Source: Thermohalobaculum sp039180675 (GTDB lineage: Bacteria > Pseudomonadota > Alphaproteobacteria > Rhodobacterales > Rhodobacteraceae). From it: a DNA stretch of 64,000 nucleotides. The stretch lies in contig JBCDDC010000023.1 in assembly GCA_039180675.1 (NCBI GenBank), positions 10,085-74,084 on the forward strand, read 5' to 3'. The notes below the pieces were generated by a model, which did no database searches, was not told the origin of the DNA, and saw only the letters and a program-made list of their open reading frames with translations. The position numbers were made by a program, and so were the translations under genes. This document shows, in pieces, positions 25,224 through 36,500 of this stretch (position 1 is its first letter; the number at the start of each line of letters is the position of its first letter).

Positions 25224-26069
25224 ATGGACTGGACCAAACAGATCGACGCCTATTGCGAGCGCATGAGCGCCGAGTTCTGGGCGGAGCCGGTCAACGCACT
25301 GACCAACATCGCCTTCATCATTGCCGGGATCTTCTGTCTGATCTACGCGCGGGTGATGCAGAAACGCGATGGGGCCGTGACCTATCTCGGCGCCCTGATC
25401 TGCGTGATCGGGGTCGGCTCCTTCTTGTTCCACACCTTTGCGACCCGTTGGGCGGCGCTGGCGGATACCGGGCCGATCATGCTGTTTATCCTGAGTTTTT
25501 TCACCGTCGCTATGAACCGGTTCCTGGATCTGAGCTGGGCCAAGGCGCTGATTCTCACCGTAGGCTTTCTCGCGGCGCTGATCGCGGGCGCGATGATGAC
25601 CCGTGGCGGCGGTTTGGAGATCATCGTGCCGGGCAGCGAGGCGACGACGCAGACCACGGTTTTCTGGGTCGCGATGGCGATCACCTTCGGCACGGTCATG
25701 ATCGCGGGCGGCTCGTTCATCACGGCTGCGGTGATCACCTTCGGCTTTCCGGCAGCGGCCCTGGTCTCGGGCTTTCTAATCGGTCTTGTAACGGGCCCGC
25801 TGATCACCGGCTGGCAGAGCTATTTCCCGGCGATGCTCGCGCTGATCGGGGTCGGGATCTATCTCTATACCGCCGGACACGAGGCCTGGCCCTGGCTGAT
25901 CGGGGCGGCGGCGATCTTTGCCGTATCGCTCACCTTCCGCACGATGGATCAGCCGGTCTGCGGTGTGTTCCCGCTCGGCACGCATTTCCTGTGGCATGTG
26001 CTGAATGCGCTCGTTCTCGGCACGCTGATCATGGGGGTGATCGAGGAAGGGCGCGAGGTCGCGGAATAG
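25224..26069 (+). CDS. Ceramidase-like integral membrane protein
   Basis: This 281-residue protein resembles the alkaline ceramidase/CREST superfamily. It begins with DAYCERMSAEFWAEPVNALTN, quoted in part, in which the CER and EPxNxLTN pattern is typical. GVGSFLFHTFATRWAALAD gives the conserved Ser, His and Asp of the zinc site, and the late FLWHVLNAL supplies another His. Seven or more membrane helices are predicted. The known family activity is hydrolysis of an amide bond in sphingolipids; the true bacterial substrate is unknown. It lies between purC and purS, all on the same strand. Confidence 0.8.
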   Translation: MDWTKQIDAYCERMSAEFWAEPVNALTNIAFIIAGIFCLIYARVMQKRDGAVTYLGALICVIGVGSFLFHTFATRWAALADTGPIMLFILSFFTVAMNRFLDLSWAKALILTVGFLAALIAGAMMTRGGGLEIIVPGSEATTQTTVFWVAMAITFGTVMIAGGSFITAAVITFGFPAAALVSGFLIGLVTGPLITGWQSYFPAMLALIGVGIYLYTAGHEAWPWLIGAAAIFAVSLTFRTMDQPVCGVFPLGTHFLWHVLNALVLGTLIMGVIEEGREVAE

Positions 26070-26132
26070 CGATTGTCTTGGCCCGGGGGAGCGGGTAATC
26101 AGGCGGCAAAGAAAACGAGCAGGATCCCGCCG

Positions 26133-26372
26133 ATGAAAGCCCGTGTCTTTGTCACGCTGAAGAATGGCGTTCTCGACCCGCAGGGACAGGCGATTGCCCA
26201 TGCGCTGGGCTCGCTGGGCTTTGACGGTGTGAACGATGTGCGCCAGGGCAAGATGATCGAGATCGACCTCGACGCGGCGGACAAGGCGGCGGCGGAAGAG
26301 ACGCTGTCGGCCATGTGCGAAAAGCTGCTCGCCAACACGGTGATCGAGAACTACCGGATCGAGGTGCTCTAG
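26133..26372 (+). CDS. purS: Phosphoribosylformylglycinamidine synthase subunit PurS
   Basis: This 79-residue protein is the small structural subunit of the FGAM synthase complex (PurS-PurQ-PurL), which bridges the glutaminase and synthetase. The sequence MKARVFVTLKNGVLDPQG, the GFDGVNDVRQGKMIEIDLD core (quoted in part) and the ending NTVIENYRIEVL are typical. ATG 26133 was chosen because the family starts MKARV. Its stop lies 2 bases before the start of purQ. Confidence 0.96.
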   Translation: MKARVFVTLKNGVLDPQGQAIAHALGSLGFDGVNDVRQGKMIEIDLDAADKAAAEETLSAMCEKLLANTVIENYRIEVL

Positions 26373-26374
26373 CC

Positions 26375-27067
26375 ATGAAAGCCGCTGTCATCGTCTTCCC
26401 CGGATCGAACTGCGACCGGGATATGGAGGTGGCGCTGACCGAGGCCGCCGGGCAACCGGCGCTGCGGGTCTGGCACAAGGACAGTGAGCTGCCCGAGGGG
26501 CTGGACGTGGTCGCGATCCCCGGCGGGTTTTCCTTTGGCGATTACCTGCGCTGCGGCGCGATCGGCGCACGCTCGCCGATCATGAACTCCGTGGTGAAGT
26601 TCGCCGAGCGTGGCGGGCTGGTGCTGGGGGTCTGCAACGGCTTTCAGGTGCTGACCGAGACGGGGCTCCTGCCCGGTGCGCTGATGATGAATGCCGGCCT
26701 CAAGTTTGTTTGCCGCGATGTGCATCTGAGGGTCGAGACCACCGAGAGCCCGTTCACCTCGGCCTATGGCAATGGGGGCGTGATCCGTGTGCCGGTGGCG
26801 CATCACGAGGGCAATTACATCACCGATGACGAGACGCTGGCGGTGCTGCGGGGCGAGGACAGGATCGCCTTCACCTATTGCCAGCCGGACGGGAGCCATG
26901 GCGGCAACCCGAACGGTGCGATGGCGGATATTGCCGGGATCCTGAGCCCGAACCGCCGCATTCTGGGCATGATGCCCCATCCAGAGCGGCTGTCCGACTC
27001 AGCACTTGGCGGCACGGACGGGAAGCTCCTGTTCCGCAGTCTGCTCGACACCCCGGTCCCGGCATGA
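26375..27067 (+). CDS. purQ: Phosphoribosylformylglycinamidine synthase subunit PurQ
   Basis: This 230-residue class I glutamine amidotransferase provides ammonia for FGAM synthesis. It contains GSNCDRDM, GGFSFGDYLRCGAI, the nucleophile elbow GVCNGFQVL (Cys in CNGFQ), and the His/Glu of the triad in MMPHPERL. The start is ATG 26375, directly after purS. Its stop overlaps the following lipoprotein gene by ATGA, which is uncommon since purL usually follows directly. Confidence 0.97.
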   Translation: MKAAVIVFPGSNCDRDMEVALTEAAGQPALRVWHKDSELPEGLDVVAIPGGFSFGDYLRCGAIGARSPIMNSVVKFAERGGLVLGVCNGFQVLTETGLLPGALMMNAGLKFVCRDVHLRVETTESPFTSAYGNGGVIRVPVAHHEGNYITDDETLAVLRGEDRIAFTYCQPDGSHGGNPNGAMADIAGILSPNRRILGMMPHPERLSDSALGGTDGKLLFRSLLDTPVPA

Positions 27068-27531
27068 GGGGTGCGGGCGCCCTCGCGGCCCTCCTGCTTG
27101 CGGGGTGTGTGACGGAGACCGCGCCGCCCATGCCGGTCGCGATCCCGGAACCTTCGCCGGTTGTCAAGGCCGAGGAACAGACCCTCGGCAGCGTTCTCGA
27201 GGCCAGTTCAGGGCCATCGCTTGTGGTCTCGTTTGAGCTTGACGGTCTCGAGGCGCAGGAGCGCGTGCGCAACGTCGCGGCTGCCTGCTGGCTCGACCAT
27301 GTGGTCGGCGGCGCGACGATGTTTGCCGATGAGCGCAGCGGCAGCCTGCTGATCATGGGGGAGGAGAGCGACCTGGTCTCCGCCAGCTTCCTTGCGCATT
27401 CGGGCGCCGGATCGCGGCTCAGACTCGCGGGCAAGGCGCTGGAGGACGAGACGGTCAAGGCGCGCCTGATCACCACGCTCGACACCGCGGTGCAGACGGG
27501 CGAGACATCCTGCCCGCCAGCCTCTGGCTGA
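27064..27531 (+). CDS. Hypothetical lipoprotein between purQ and purL
   Basis: This 155-residue protein has a lipoprotein signal MRGAGALAALLLAGC with lipobox LLAGC. The mature part starts with a Pro-rich linker and continues as a compact domain (SGPSLVVSFELDG, AACWLDHVVGGATM) with two more Cys residues. No known fold can be named. It overlaps the purQ stop by 4 bases and precedes purL by 60 bases, so it is embedded in the purine operon. There is no evident link to purine synthesis. Confidence 0.7.
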   Translation: MRGAGALAALLLAGCVTETAPPMPVAIPEPSPVVKAEEQTLGSVLEASSGPSLVVSFELDGLEAQERVRNVAAACWLDHVVGGATMFADERSGSLLIMGEESDLVSASFLAHSGAGSRLRLAGKALEDETVKARLITTLDTAVQTGETSCPPASG

Positions 27532-27591
27532 GGCTTCCCAACCCCGCGAAAAACCCCTATCCAGCGCCGAGATTTCCGAGTGAGGCAGCCC

Positions 27592-29777
<2,186 letters not shown>

Positions 29778-29781
<4 letters not shown>

Positions 29782-30335
29782 CCCACAGACAATGCCGCCT
29801 CGACCGCCTTTCCCAGACGCGGGAGCAGCGCGCGTTTCAGCATGTTGCGTACGGCGCGCGGGCTGTCGGCGCCGTGGTCCCGGCCGAGCGGGAGGACGAG
29901 CGCCTCGAAAAGCTTCGGGTCCTCCGATTGCAAGAGCCACAGGAACTCATCGGGATGGCGGGCCTCCAGCCCCTGCCCGGCCAGAACCCGGCGCGGGAAG
30001 TCGCGGATGTTGAAGGTCAGGATGATCTCGGCCCGGCCAGCGGCGGCGGCGACAACATGTGCATCGCCGGGGTCCGGCAGGTGAAGCTGCGCCTCGATAT
30101 CCGGGGCGGCGGGACACTCAGCATCTGGCCAGCGCGCCTGCATCCGGTCGATCGCCGCTGCAACCTCCGCCGCGTCCCCGCCCCGTTTCAAGGCAGATCG
30201 GCGCCATTCCTCGAGAATGCGGGCGGACCAGAGCGGCTCGACCCTGCCCTGCTCCGCCGCGCCAAGGATAAGGGCGCGCGGGATGCGCGGGAACAGGACG
30301 CAGGCGTCGAGCATGACGCGGGGGATGGTGCTCAT
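29778..30335 (-). CDS. PIN domain protein, RSP_2648 family
   Basis: This 185-residue protein is a PIN-like ribonuclease domain of the Rhodobacteraceae RSP_2648 type. Acidic catalytic residues are visible in VMLDACVLFP (Asp10), ARILEEWRR and DPGDAHVVAAA, with FNIRDFPRR following. Unlike VapC toxins it has no antitoxin gene next to it, so it is unlikely to be a simple toxin-antitoxin pair. Its start overlaps the stop of the RlmI-type methyltransferase gene by 4 bases, which suggests a role in RNA metabolism. The 3' end overlaps purL by 4 bases. Confidence 0.85.
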
Positions 30336-31525
30336 CCGTCGAGCATCCGGAAGAAGAGCGCCTTAAGATAGCTGTTCTCGGCCAGATAAGGGTGCTGCGG
30401 ATGGTCTGGTCCGGCCCGGCCGGAATGGACCAGTTGCGCTGCCCGCCCGGCCGCGCGGAGCCCGTTGGCGCAGGCGCGGCGGAAGCTTTCCGCATCGGCG
30501 GCATGCGAGCAGGAACAGAGCACGAGCCAGCCGCCGGGCGCGACCAAAGGCGCCGCCAGCCGGGCGATCCGCTCATAGGCGCGCAACCCCTGCGGCAGGC
30601 TGGCCTTGTTCGGCGCGAAAGCTGGCGGATCGCAGACCACCATATCGAACCGTGCTTCCTCGCCAGCCATCGCTTCGAGTGTCTTGAAGGCATCACCCTG
30701 GCGGATCTCGAACCGCTCCATCACCCCCATGCGCGCGGCGGCATCACCGGCGAGATCGAGTGCGGCGGCCGAGCTGTCGACCGCAACGGCCTGAGATGCG
30801 CCAGCCGCCAGGGCGGCCAAGGCGAAGCCACCCACATGGGAGAAGATGTCGAGCACGCGCCCGCCCTGTGCCAAACTCGACGCGAAGGCGTGGTTTGGCC
30901 GTTGGTCGTAGAACAATCCGGTTTTCTGGCCGCCCGTCAGATCCGCCAGATAGATCGCCCCGTTCATCGGCACCTCGACCGGGCCGTCGAGATCGCCACG
31001 GGCGATTCTCGTGTAGCTCTCCAGCCCCTCGAGCCCGCGGGTGCGGGAGCTCGCATTGATCACAACCGTCTCGCAGCCGGTGACCTCGACAGAGGCCGCG
31101 ATCAGATCGTCCAGCCGCGCCTCCACCCAGGCGGCGTTGGGTTGGATCACGAGAGCGCCTCCGAACCGGTCGATCACCAGACCGGGGAGCAGATCAGCCT
31201 CGGCATGCACCAGGCGGTAGAACGGTGCGTCGAACAGCGTGTCTCGCATGGAGAGCGCCTTCGAGAGACGCCCGGCAAACCAGTCCTGATCGACCGCGGC
31301 ATCCGGATCGGGATCGATCAGCCGCGCCGGGATCTTACTCCGCGGATTAAAGGCGGCGAGACCGAAGTTCCGCTCCCCCTCAACCAGATGCACCAGAGCG
31401 CCGGGCGCGAGCCCCTTTGTCCTCCGGTCCATGGCAACCTCATCGGCAAAGGCCCAAGGCGCGCCATCGGCGAGCCGGCGACCCTTGCCGGGGCGGATCT
31501 TCACGGTCGGTCGGGAGGATGTCAT
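30332..31525 (-). CDS. rlmI: Class I SAM-dependent rRNA methyltransferase, RlmI type
   Basis: This 397-residue protein combines an N-terminal PUA domain (KIRPGKGRRLADGAPWAF, LVHLVEGERNFGLAAFNP) and a Rossmann SAM-binding domain (RVLDIFSHVGGFALAALAAG, AVAVDSSAAALDLA), with DMVVCDPPAFAPNK as the DPP-type active-site motif. In E. coli RlmI methylates C1962 of 23S rRNA; the exact target here is inferred. ATG 31525 was chosen by the domain start; the open frame extends to 31675. It is upstream of and coupled to the PIN gene. Confidence 0.85.
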   Translation of the reverse strand: MTSSRPTVKIRPGKGRRLADGAPWAFADEVAMDRRTKGLAPGALVHLVEGERNFGLAAFNPRSKIPARLIDPDPDAAVDQDWFAGRLSKALSMRDTLFDAPFYRLVHAEADLLPGLVIDRFGGALVIQPNAAWVEARLDDLIAASVEVTGCETVVINASSRTRGLEGLESYTRIARGDLDGPVEVPMNGAIYLADLTGGQKTGLFYDQRPNHAFASSLAQGGRVLDIFSHVGGFALAALAAGASQAVAVDSSAAALDLAGDAAARMGVMERFEIRQGDAFKTLEAMAGEEARFDMVVCDPPAFAPNKASLPQGLRAYERIARLAAPLVAPGGWLVLCSCSHAADAESFRRACANGLRAAGRAAQLVHSGRAGPDHPQHPYLAENSYLKALFFRMLDG

Positions 31526-31607
31526 CCGCGCCCGTCTACGCCGCTTTGATGAAAATGCAAGCCTGCCTTGCGTTGACACCCGGCGGGGCAACCTGCAAGG
31601 CAGAAGG

Positions 31608-32522
31608 ATGAGAGACATCGCGGGCGCCGATAAGGACCGCACGCTCGAAGGGATCGGGTGGATGGTCATCACCACCCTATTCTTCGTGTCGGTGACGGGG
31701 ATCGTGCGCTACCTCGGCTCGGATCTGCCCGCCTCGCAGGGCGCATTCATCCGCTACGTGCTCGGCCTGATCATGCTGCTTCCCTTTGCAGGCCCGATCC
31801 TGCGCAACCCACCAACACGCGGCGAAGCGATCGCGTTCAGCCTGCGCGGTCTGGTGCACGGGTTTGCCGTCTTCCTTTGGTTCTATGCGATGGCCCGGAT
31901 CCCGATCGCGGAAGTGACGGCAATTGGCTACACGGCGCCCATTTTTGTGGCGATCGGGGCAGCGATTTTCCTGGGCGAGACGATGAAGATGCGCCGGATC
32001 GCGGCAATTCTGATTGCCTTTGTCGGCACCCTGGTGATCCTGCGGCCAGGGCTGCAAGAGATCTCCTCTGGCCATCTCGCGCAATTGGCCGCCGCGCCCT
32101 GTTTTGCCGCCTCGTTCCTGCTGGCCAAGCGGCTGACCTCCAGCCGGGACGCAACCTCGATCGTGCTCATGCTCTCGGTCGGCTGCACCGTGTTCCTGTT
32201 CCCACTCGCCCTGCTCGAATGGCGCGATCCGACATGGGAGGAGGTGCTGTGGCTCGGCCTCACGGCGATCATGGCGACCGCCGGGCACTGGACCATGACC
32301 CGCGCCTTCGCCTGTGCGCCGATCACGGTCACCCAGCCAGCGCAGTTCCTGCAACTGGTCTGGGCGGTGCTGCTTGGGATCCTCGTCTTCGGCGAGGCGC
32401 TCGACCCGTTTGTCATCCTCGGCGGGGCCATCGTCGTCGGCTCGGCCACCTACATCTCACACCGCGAGGCGGTTGCCGCCCGCCAGGCCCGTACGCCGCC
32501 TGCTGTCGCCACCAAGGTCTGA
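31608..32522 (+). CDS. DMT superfamily transporter (EamA domains)
   Basis: The 304-residue protein has ten predicted membrane helices in two EamA units. The first unit has the family pattern FVSVTGIVRYLGSDLPASQ, then ARIPIAEVTAIGYTAPIFVA and GETMKMRR; the second ends FGEALDPFVILGGAIVVGS. ATG 31608 follows AGAAGG. It transcribes away from rlmI with 82 bases between the starts. The substrate is not predictable from the sequence. Confidence 0.87.
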   Translation: MRDIAGADKDRTLEGIGWMVITTLFFVSVTGIVRYLGSDLPASQGAFIRYVLGLIMLLPFAGPILRNPPTRGEAIAFSLRGLVHGFAVFLWFYAMARIPIAEVTAIGYTAPIFVAIGAAIFLGETMKMRRIAAILIAFVGTLVILRPGLQEISSGHLAQLAAAPCFAASFLLAKRLTSSRDATSIVLMLSVGCTVFLFPLALLEWRDPTWEEVLWLGLTAIMATAGHWTMTRAFACAPITVTQPAQFLQLVWAVLLGILVFGEALDPFVILGGAIVVGSATYISHREAVAARQARTPPAVATKV

Positions 32523-32530
32523 ACACGAAA

Positions 32531-32563
32531 AAAGGGCCACGCCGTCGCGGCATGGCCCTTTCG
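32531..32563. terminator. Terminator-like hairpin after the DMT transporter gene
   Basis: AAAGGGCCA at 32531-32539 pairs with TGGCCCTTT, and GCCG pairs with CGGC inside, after a mismatch. The six A bases before the stem give a T run on the minus strand, so the element could end transcription from both directions. Confidence 0.65.
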
Positions 32564-32613
32564 TGAGCAATGAGCGGCTGGTGCGATATGCTCGCCACCT
32601 AGCCGGGAGGTGG

Positions 32614-32682
32614 TTAGGAGGGGCTGCCCCCCATGCTCTCCCGCATATCATTCACCCTACGCTCGAAAGTCTCACTTGACAT
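32614..32682 (-). CDS. Very short ORF (22 aa) with strong ribosome site
   Basis: A 22-codon ORF on the minus strand (MSSETFERRVNDMRESMGGS plus PS). It is preceded by AAAGGAGGTGG, close to a perfect Shine-Dalgarno sequence, 5 bases before the ATG. The translated peptide is amphipathic and charged. A 6-bp hairpin (CCACCT/AGGTGG, 32595-32613) follows the stop. The ribosome site is the only positive evidence; it could also be a leader peptide. Confidence 0.45.
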   Translation of the reverse strand: MSSETFERRVNDMRESMGGSPS

Positions 32683-32758
32683 TCGACCACCTCCTTTCAG
32701 TTGTTGCGACTGCGAGGAAGCCTGCCAGCGATCTGTCACGGGCGCAAGAGATTCGATG

Positions 32759-32899
32759 TCAGGCGGTGCGCGCGCTGCCAAAGACCCAGGCAAAGAAACG
32801 GCGCATTTCCTTTGCGCGCAATTGCTTGGCGAGTTGCGCACTGCGGGCGGCGGTGTCGGTTCCGCGCTCACGGCAGGCGGTCAGGCTGAGATTGGTCAT
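32759..32899 (-). CDS. Small basic protein (46 aa), hypothetical
   Basis: This 46-residue ORF begins MTNLSLTACRERGTD and ends KEMRRFFAWVFGSARTA. It is basic, with a helical middle (RSAQLAKQLRAKEMRRFF) that resembles short DUF1127-like proteins only in general character. A GGAG lies 9 bases before ATG 32899. It is between the sox genes and the DMT transporter gene, on the same strand as soxG. Coding is plausible but not certain. Confidence 0.45.
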   Translation of the reverse strand: MTNLSLTACRERGTDTAARSAQLAKQLRAKEMRRFFAWVFGSARTA

Positions 32900-33001
32900 C
32901 GGCTTCGCTCCAGTATCAGAGGGTGGCATCCATGGTCTGGAGCCTAGATAGGAACGATTTTGCACCGCACCATTGCAGAATCTGCATGGCGGCTTTTTGT
33001 C

Positions 33002-33574
33002 TCAAAAATAGTTGATCCGTGCGCCCTCGCCGCTCGATGCGACCAGCCAGTCGAAAATGTGCTGGGCGTAGGATTGGAAGCAGACGATCTCCCATGCGTC
33101 ATCGCCCGTGCGCCAGAGACCGACTGCGATTTCAGCGAAATGGGTGCGCCGGGCCGTGCCGACCGGGAACGCTGCGTCCGACACGTCGAGCGGCGCACCT
33201 TTGGCCATCAGTTCCCGGGCGCCCGGGCCGGTGACTTGCAGCACGGCGCGGGTGTCCGAGACGTTGACCGCCATGTGGTGTTCCCCGGCAAGTGCTTCGC
33301 CGAGGGCAGCGGTTTTGACCGCCGCTTCGCTGTAGGCGCAGAATAGAAGAAGTTCGTCGGGCGACATCCAGACGGCCCCCTCGCCGCCGCCAAAACGGGC
33401 GGTGAGGGTGTCGGGCACCGGAACACCAAAATCGGCCTTCACGGCGGACTGGAGCGCGGCGGAAGCGAGATCGCCGCGCAGCGTGATCATGCCCGTAGGC
33501 CCCCGGTCCTCGATCTTGACGGTGAGGCCCTGTTCGGCGACGGCCCCGGCGAGAACGGTTTGGGGCTCAGACAT
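33002..33574 (-). CDS. soxG: Sarcosine oxidase subunit gamma
   Basis: This 190-residue protein is the gamma subunit of heterotetrameric sarcosine oxidase. It has the GcvT-like small-subunit pattern: VWMSPDELLLF, VNVSDTRAVLQVTGPGARE and ETDWALL-like ending region FDWLVASSGEGARI. The complex (SoxBDAG) demethylates sarcosine to glycine, passing the carbon to tetrahydrofolate as methylene-THF and making hydrogen peroxide. Its start overlaps the end of soxA by 8 bases. Confidence 0.92.
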   Translation of the reverse strand: MSEPQTVLAGAVAEQGLTVKIEDRGPTGMITLRGDLASAALQSAVKADFGVPVPDTLTARFGGGEGAVWMSPDELLLFCAYSEAAVKTAALGEALAGEHHMAVNVSDTRAVLQVTGPGARELMAKGAPLDVSDAAFPVGTARRTHFAEIAVGLWRTGDDAWEIVCFQSYAQHIFDWLVASSGEGARINYF

Positions 33575-36500
33575 TCTGGCGGGCTCCTTCCTTGTCGAGG
33601 AAGACCGGATCGCAGATCGTCGCCTTCATGATCTTATCGCCCTCCAGCGGGAAGGTCAGGGTCTCGCCCATTCGCTCAGAACCGCGTTCGATCAACGCCA
33701 TGGCGATGGAGTGGTCCAGTGTCGGCGAGAAATAGGTCGAGGTGACATGGCCGATGGTCTTCATGGGGGTCGCCGTGATCGCATCGACCGCATGGGCGCC
33801 GTCTGGCAGCACCTCCTTGGGATCTTCGGTCATCAGGCCGACCAATTGCTTGCGATCCGAGCGAGTGAGATCCGGGCGTTCCTGGGCGCGCTTGCCGAGG
33901 AAATCCTCCTTCTTCTTCGACACGGCCCAGTGGAGGCCAAGATCCTGCGGAGTGACCGTGCCGTCGGTCTCGTCCCCGATCATGATGAAACCCTTCTCGG
34001 CCCGCATTACGTGGAGCGCCTCGGTGCCGTAGGGCATGATCCCGTGTTCTTCGCCTGCCGCGAGCAGCGCGTCCCAAAGCGCCATGCCGTAGTTGGTTGG
34101 CGTCGCGATCTCATAGGAAAGCTCGCCCGAGAATGAGATGCGGTAGAGCCGGGCGGGGCAGCCTGCGATCTCGGTCTCGATATAGCTCATGAACGGCAGC
34201 GCCTCGGCCGAGATGTCGGCAGAGACCCCTGCCCTCTCAATCGCCTTGCGGGCGTTCGGCCCCGCGACGGCGACCTGCGCCCACTGGTCGGTCACGTTGG
34301 TCAAATAGACCTTCATGTCCCACCATTCGGTCTGGAGCCATTCCTCGAGATGCCCGTGCACGCGATCCGCGCCGCCGGAGGTGGTGTGGAGGAGGTATTC
34401 GTCCTCTCCGGTCTTCACCACGACCCCGTCGTCGAACAGGAAGCCGTTCTCGGTGCACATCAGGCCATAGCGGCAGCGTCCGACCTTCAGGCTCGACATC
34501 ATGTTGGTGTAGATGAGGTCGAGGAACTTGCCCGCATCTGGGCCCTTGACCGCGATCTTGCCGAGCGTCGAGGCGTCGAGCAGGCCAACTTTTTGCCGTG
34601 CATTCAGGATCTCGCGGGTAACGGCGGCGTGGCGATCCTCGCCTGGGCGGCGGAAGCAATACGGGCGATACCAGTCGCCGACCGGTTCGAAATCCCCGCC
34701 ATTGGCCGCGTGCCAGCCATGCATCCGGGTCTTGCGGATCGCCTTGAAGAGCGGCCCCGAGTTGCGCCCTGTGATCGCGCCCATGGAGATCGGGGTGTAG
34801 GGCGGGCGGAAGGTGGTGGTGCCGACCTCCGGGATCCGCTTGCCAAGCTCATCAGCCAACAGCGCCAGGCCATTGATATTGGACGTCTTTCCCTGGTCGG
34901 TCGCCATGCCGAGCGTGGTGTAGCGCTTGGTGTGCTCGACGCTCTCATACCCCTCCTGAGCCGCAAGGCGGACATCGGCGGCGGTCACGTCGTTCTGAAA
35001 GTCGACCCAGTGCTTCGTGCCGTGGATGTACTTGCCCTTCGACGGCGTGAACCAGTGCGGCTCCAGCGGGGACTCCTCGACGGCCTCTGCGGCGGACTCG
35101 ATCACCTGCGGCTCGAAACCGGCGGCGCGGGCGGCATCCGCTCCTGCCCCAAGTGCATCGGCAAGGCAGGTATCGTTGCGAAGCTCGCCATTCGAGGCCC
35201 CGGCACAGCGGGTGTTGATCTCACCGTCGGGTCCGAGGGGCGCCGCGCGCTCAGGTGCCGGGCGGAACATCGCATTGGCCTCGTCCCAGCCCAGCTTGCC
35301 GCCGCAATGGGAGAAGAGGTGGACAACCGGCGACCAGCCGCCCGACATGGCAACCGTGTTGCAGTAAATCGTCTCGATGGCGCCGGTCATGCGGCCCGAG
35401 CCCGACAGGCGGCCGATCTGTACCCCCTGCACCTCGGTCTTGCCCTTGACCGAAGCGATCCCGGTGCGGGTCCTCACCGGAATGCCGCGCTCACGGACCT
35501 GCTGCGGCAGGGTGCCGTTCGCCTCCAGCCGGGTATCGAGCACGGCCTGAACCTTGATCCCAGCATCGTCGAGCGCCAGCGCGGTGCGATAGGCGTCATC
35601 GTTGTTGGTCGCAACAACGGCAGTCTCGCCCGGGCGCACGCCGTAGAGTTCGACATAATCGCGCACGGCGGAGGCGAGCATGACGCCCGGCACATCATTG
35701 AGCGCGAAGGTGAGCGGGCGCTCGATGGCACCGGTGGCGGCGACGATCTGCTTCGCGCGCACCCGCCAGAGCCGATGGCGCGGGGCGCCCGGTTGGGACG
35801 CGTGTTCCGCGACCCGCTCATAGAGCATTGCATAGCCGTGGTCATACATGCCCGCGCCCATGCAGCGCAGGCGGGTTTTGACGTTCGGCATGGCCTCCAA
35901 CGCGGCGATCTCGCGCGCGATCCAGTCGGGACCCGAGAGGCCGTCGATGGTCACACCATCGACCAGCGCGCGCCCGCCCCAGGATGCGGTCTGCTCGACC
36001 AGCAGCACCTGAGCACCTGAACTCGCCGCTGCCTTTGCCGCCGCGATCCCGGCCATGCCACCACCGACGATGAGGATGTCGGTGTGCGCATGGAAATGCT
36101 CATAGGTATCCTGATCCCCTTCCTTCGGCGCCTTGCCGAGACCGGCGGCCTGCCGGATGAAGGGCTCGTAGACATGCTTCCACGCCGCACGCGGGTACAT
36201 GAAGGTTTTGTAGTAGAAGCCTGCGGAGAAGACCGGCACGACGCTCGCGACTGCCGCGTTTACCGCGCCGATGTCGAATTCGAGCGAGGGCCAGTGGTTC
36301 TGGCTCTCCGCCGCGAGCCCGTCATAAAGCTCGGTCGTCGTCGCGCGCTGGTTTGGCTCGAACTTCGGCCCGCGACCCACGCCCATCAGCGCGTTCGGCT
36401 CTTCGGCACCAGAGGCCACGATCCCGCGCGGGCGGTGATACTTGAAGCTCCGCCCCACCATCTTCTTGCCATTGGCCAGCAGCGCGGAGGCGAGCGTATC

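Noticed and set aside
34350..36020. Long plus-strand open frame opposite soxA (556 codons)
   Set aside because: It is a shadow of soxA; no domain or ribosome site supports it.
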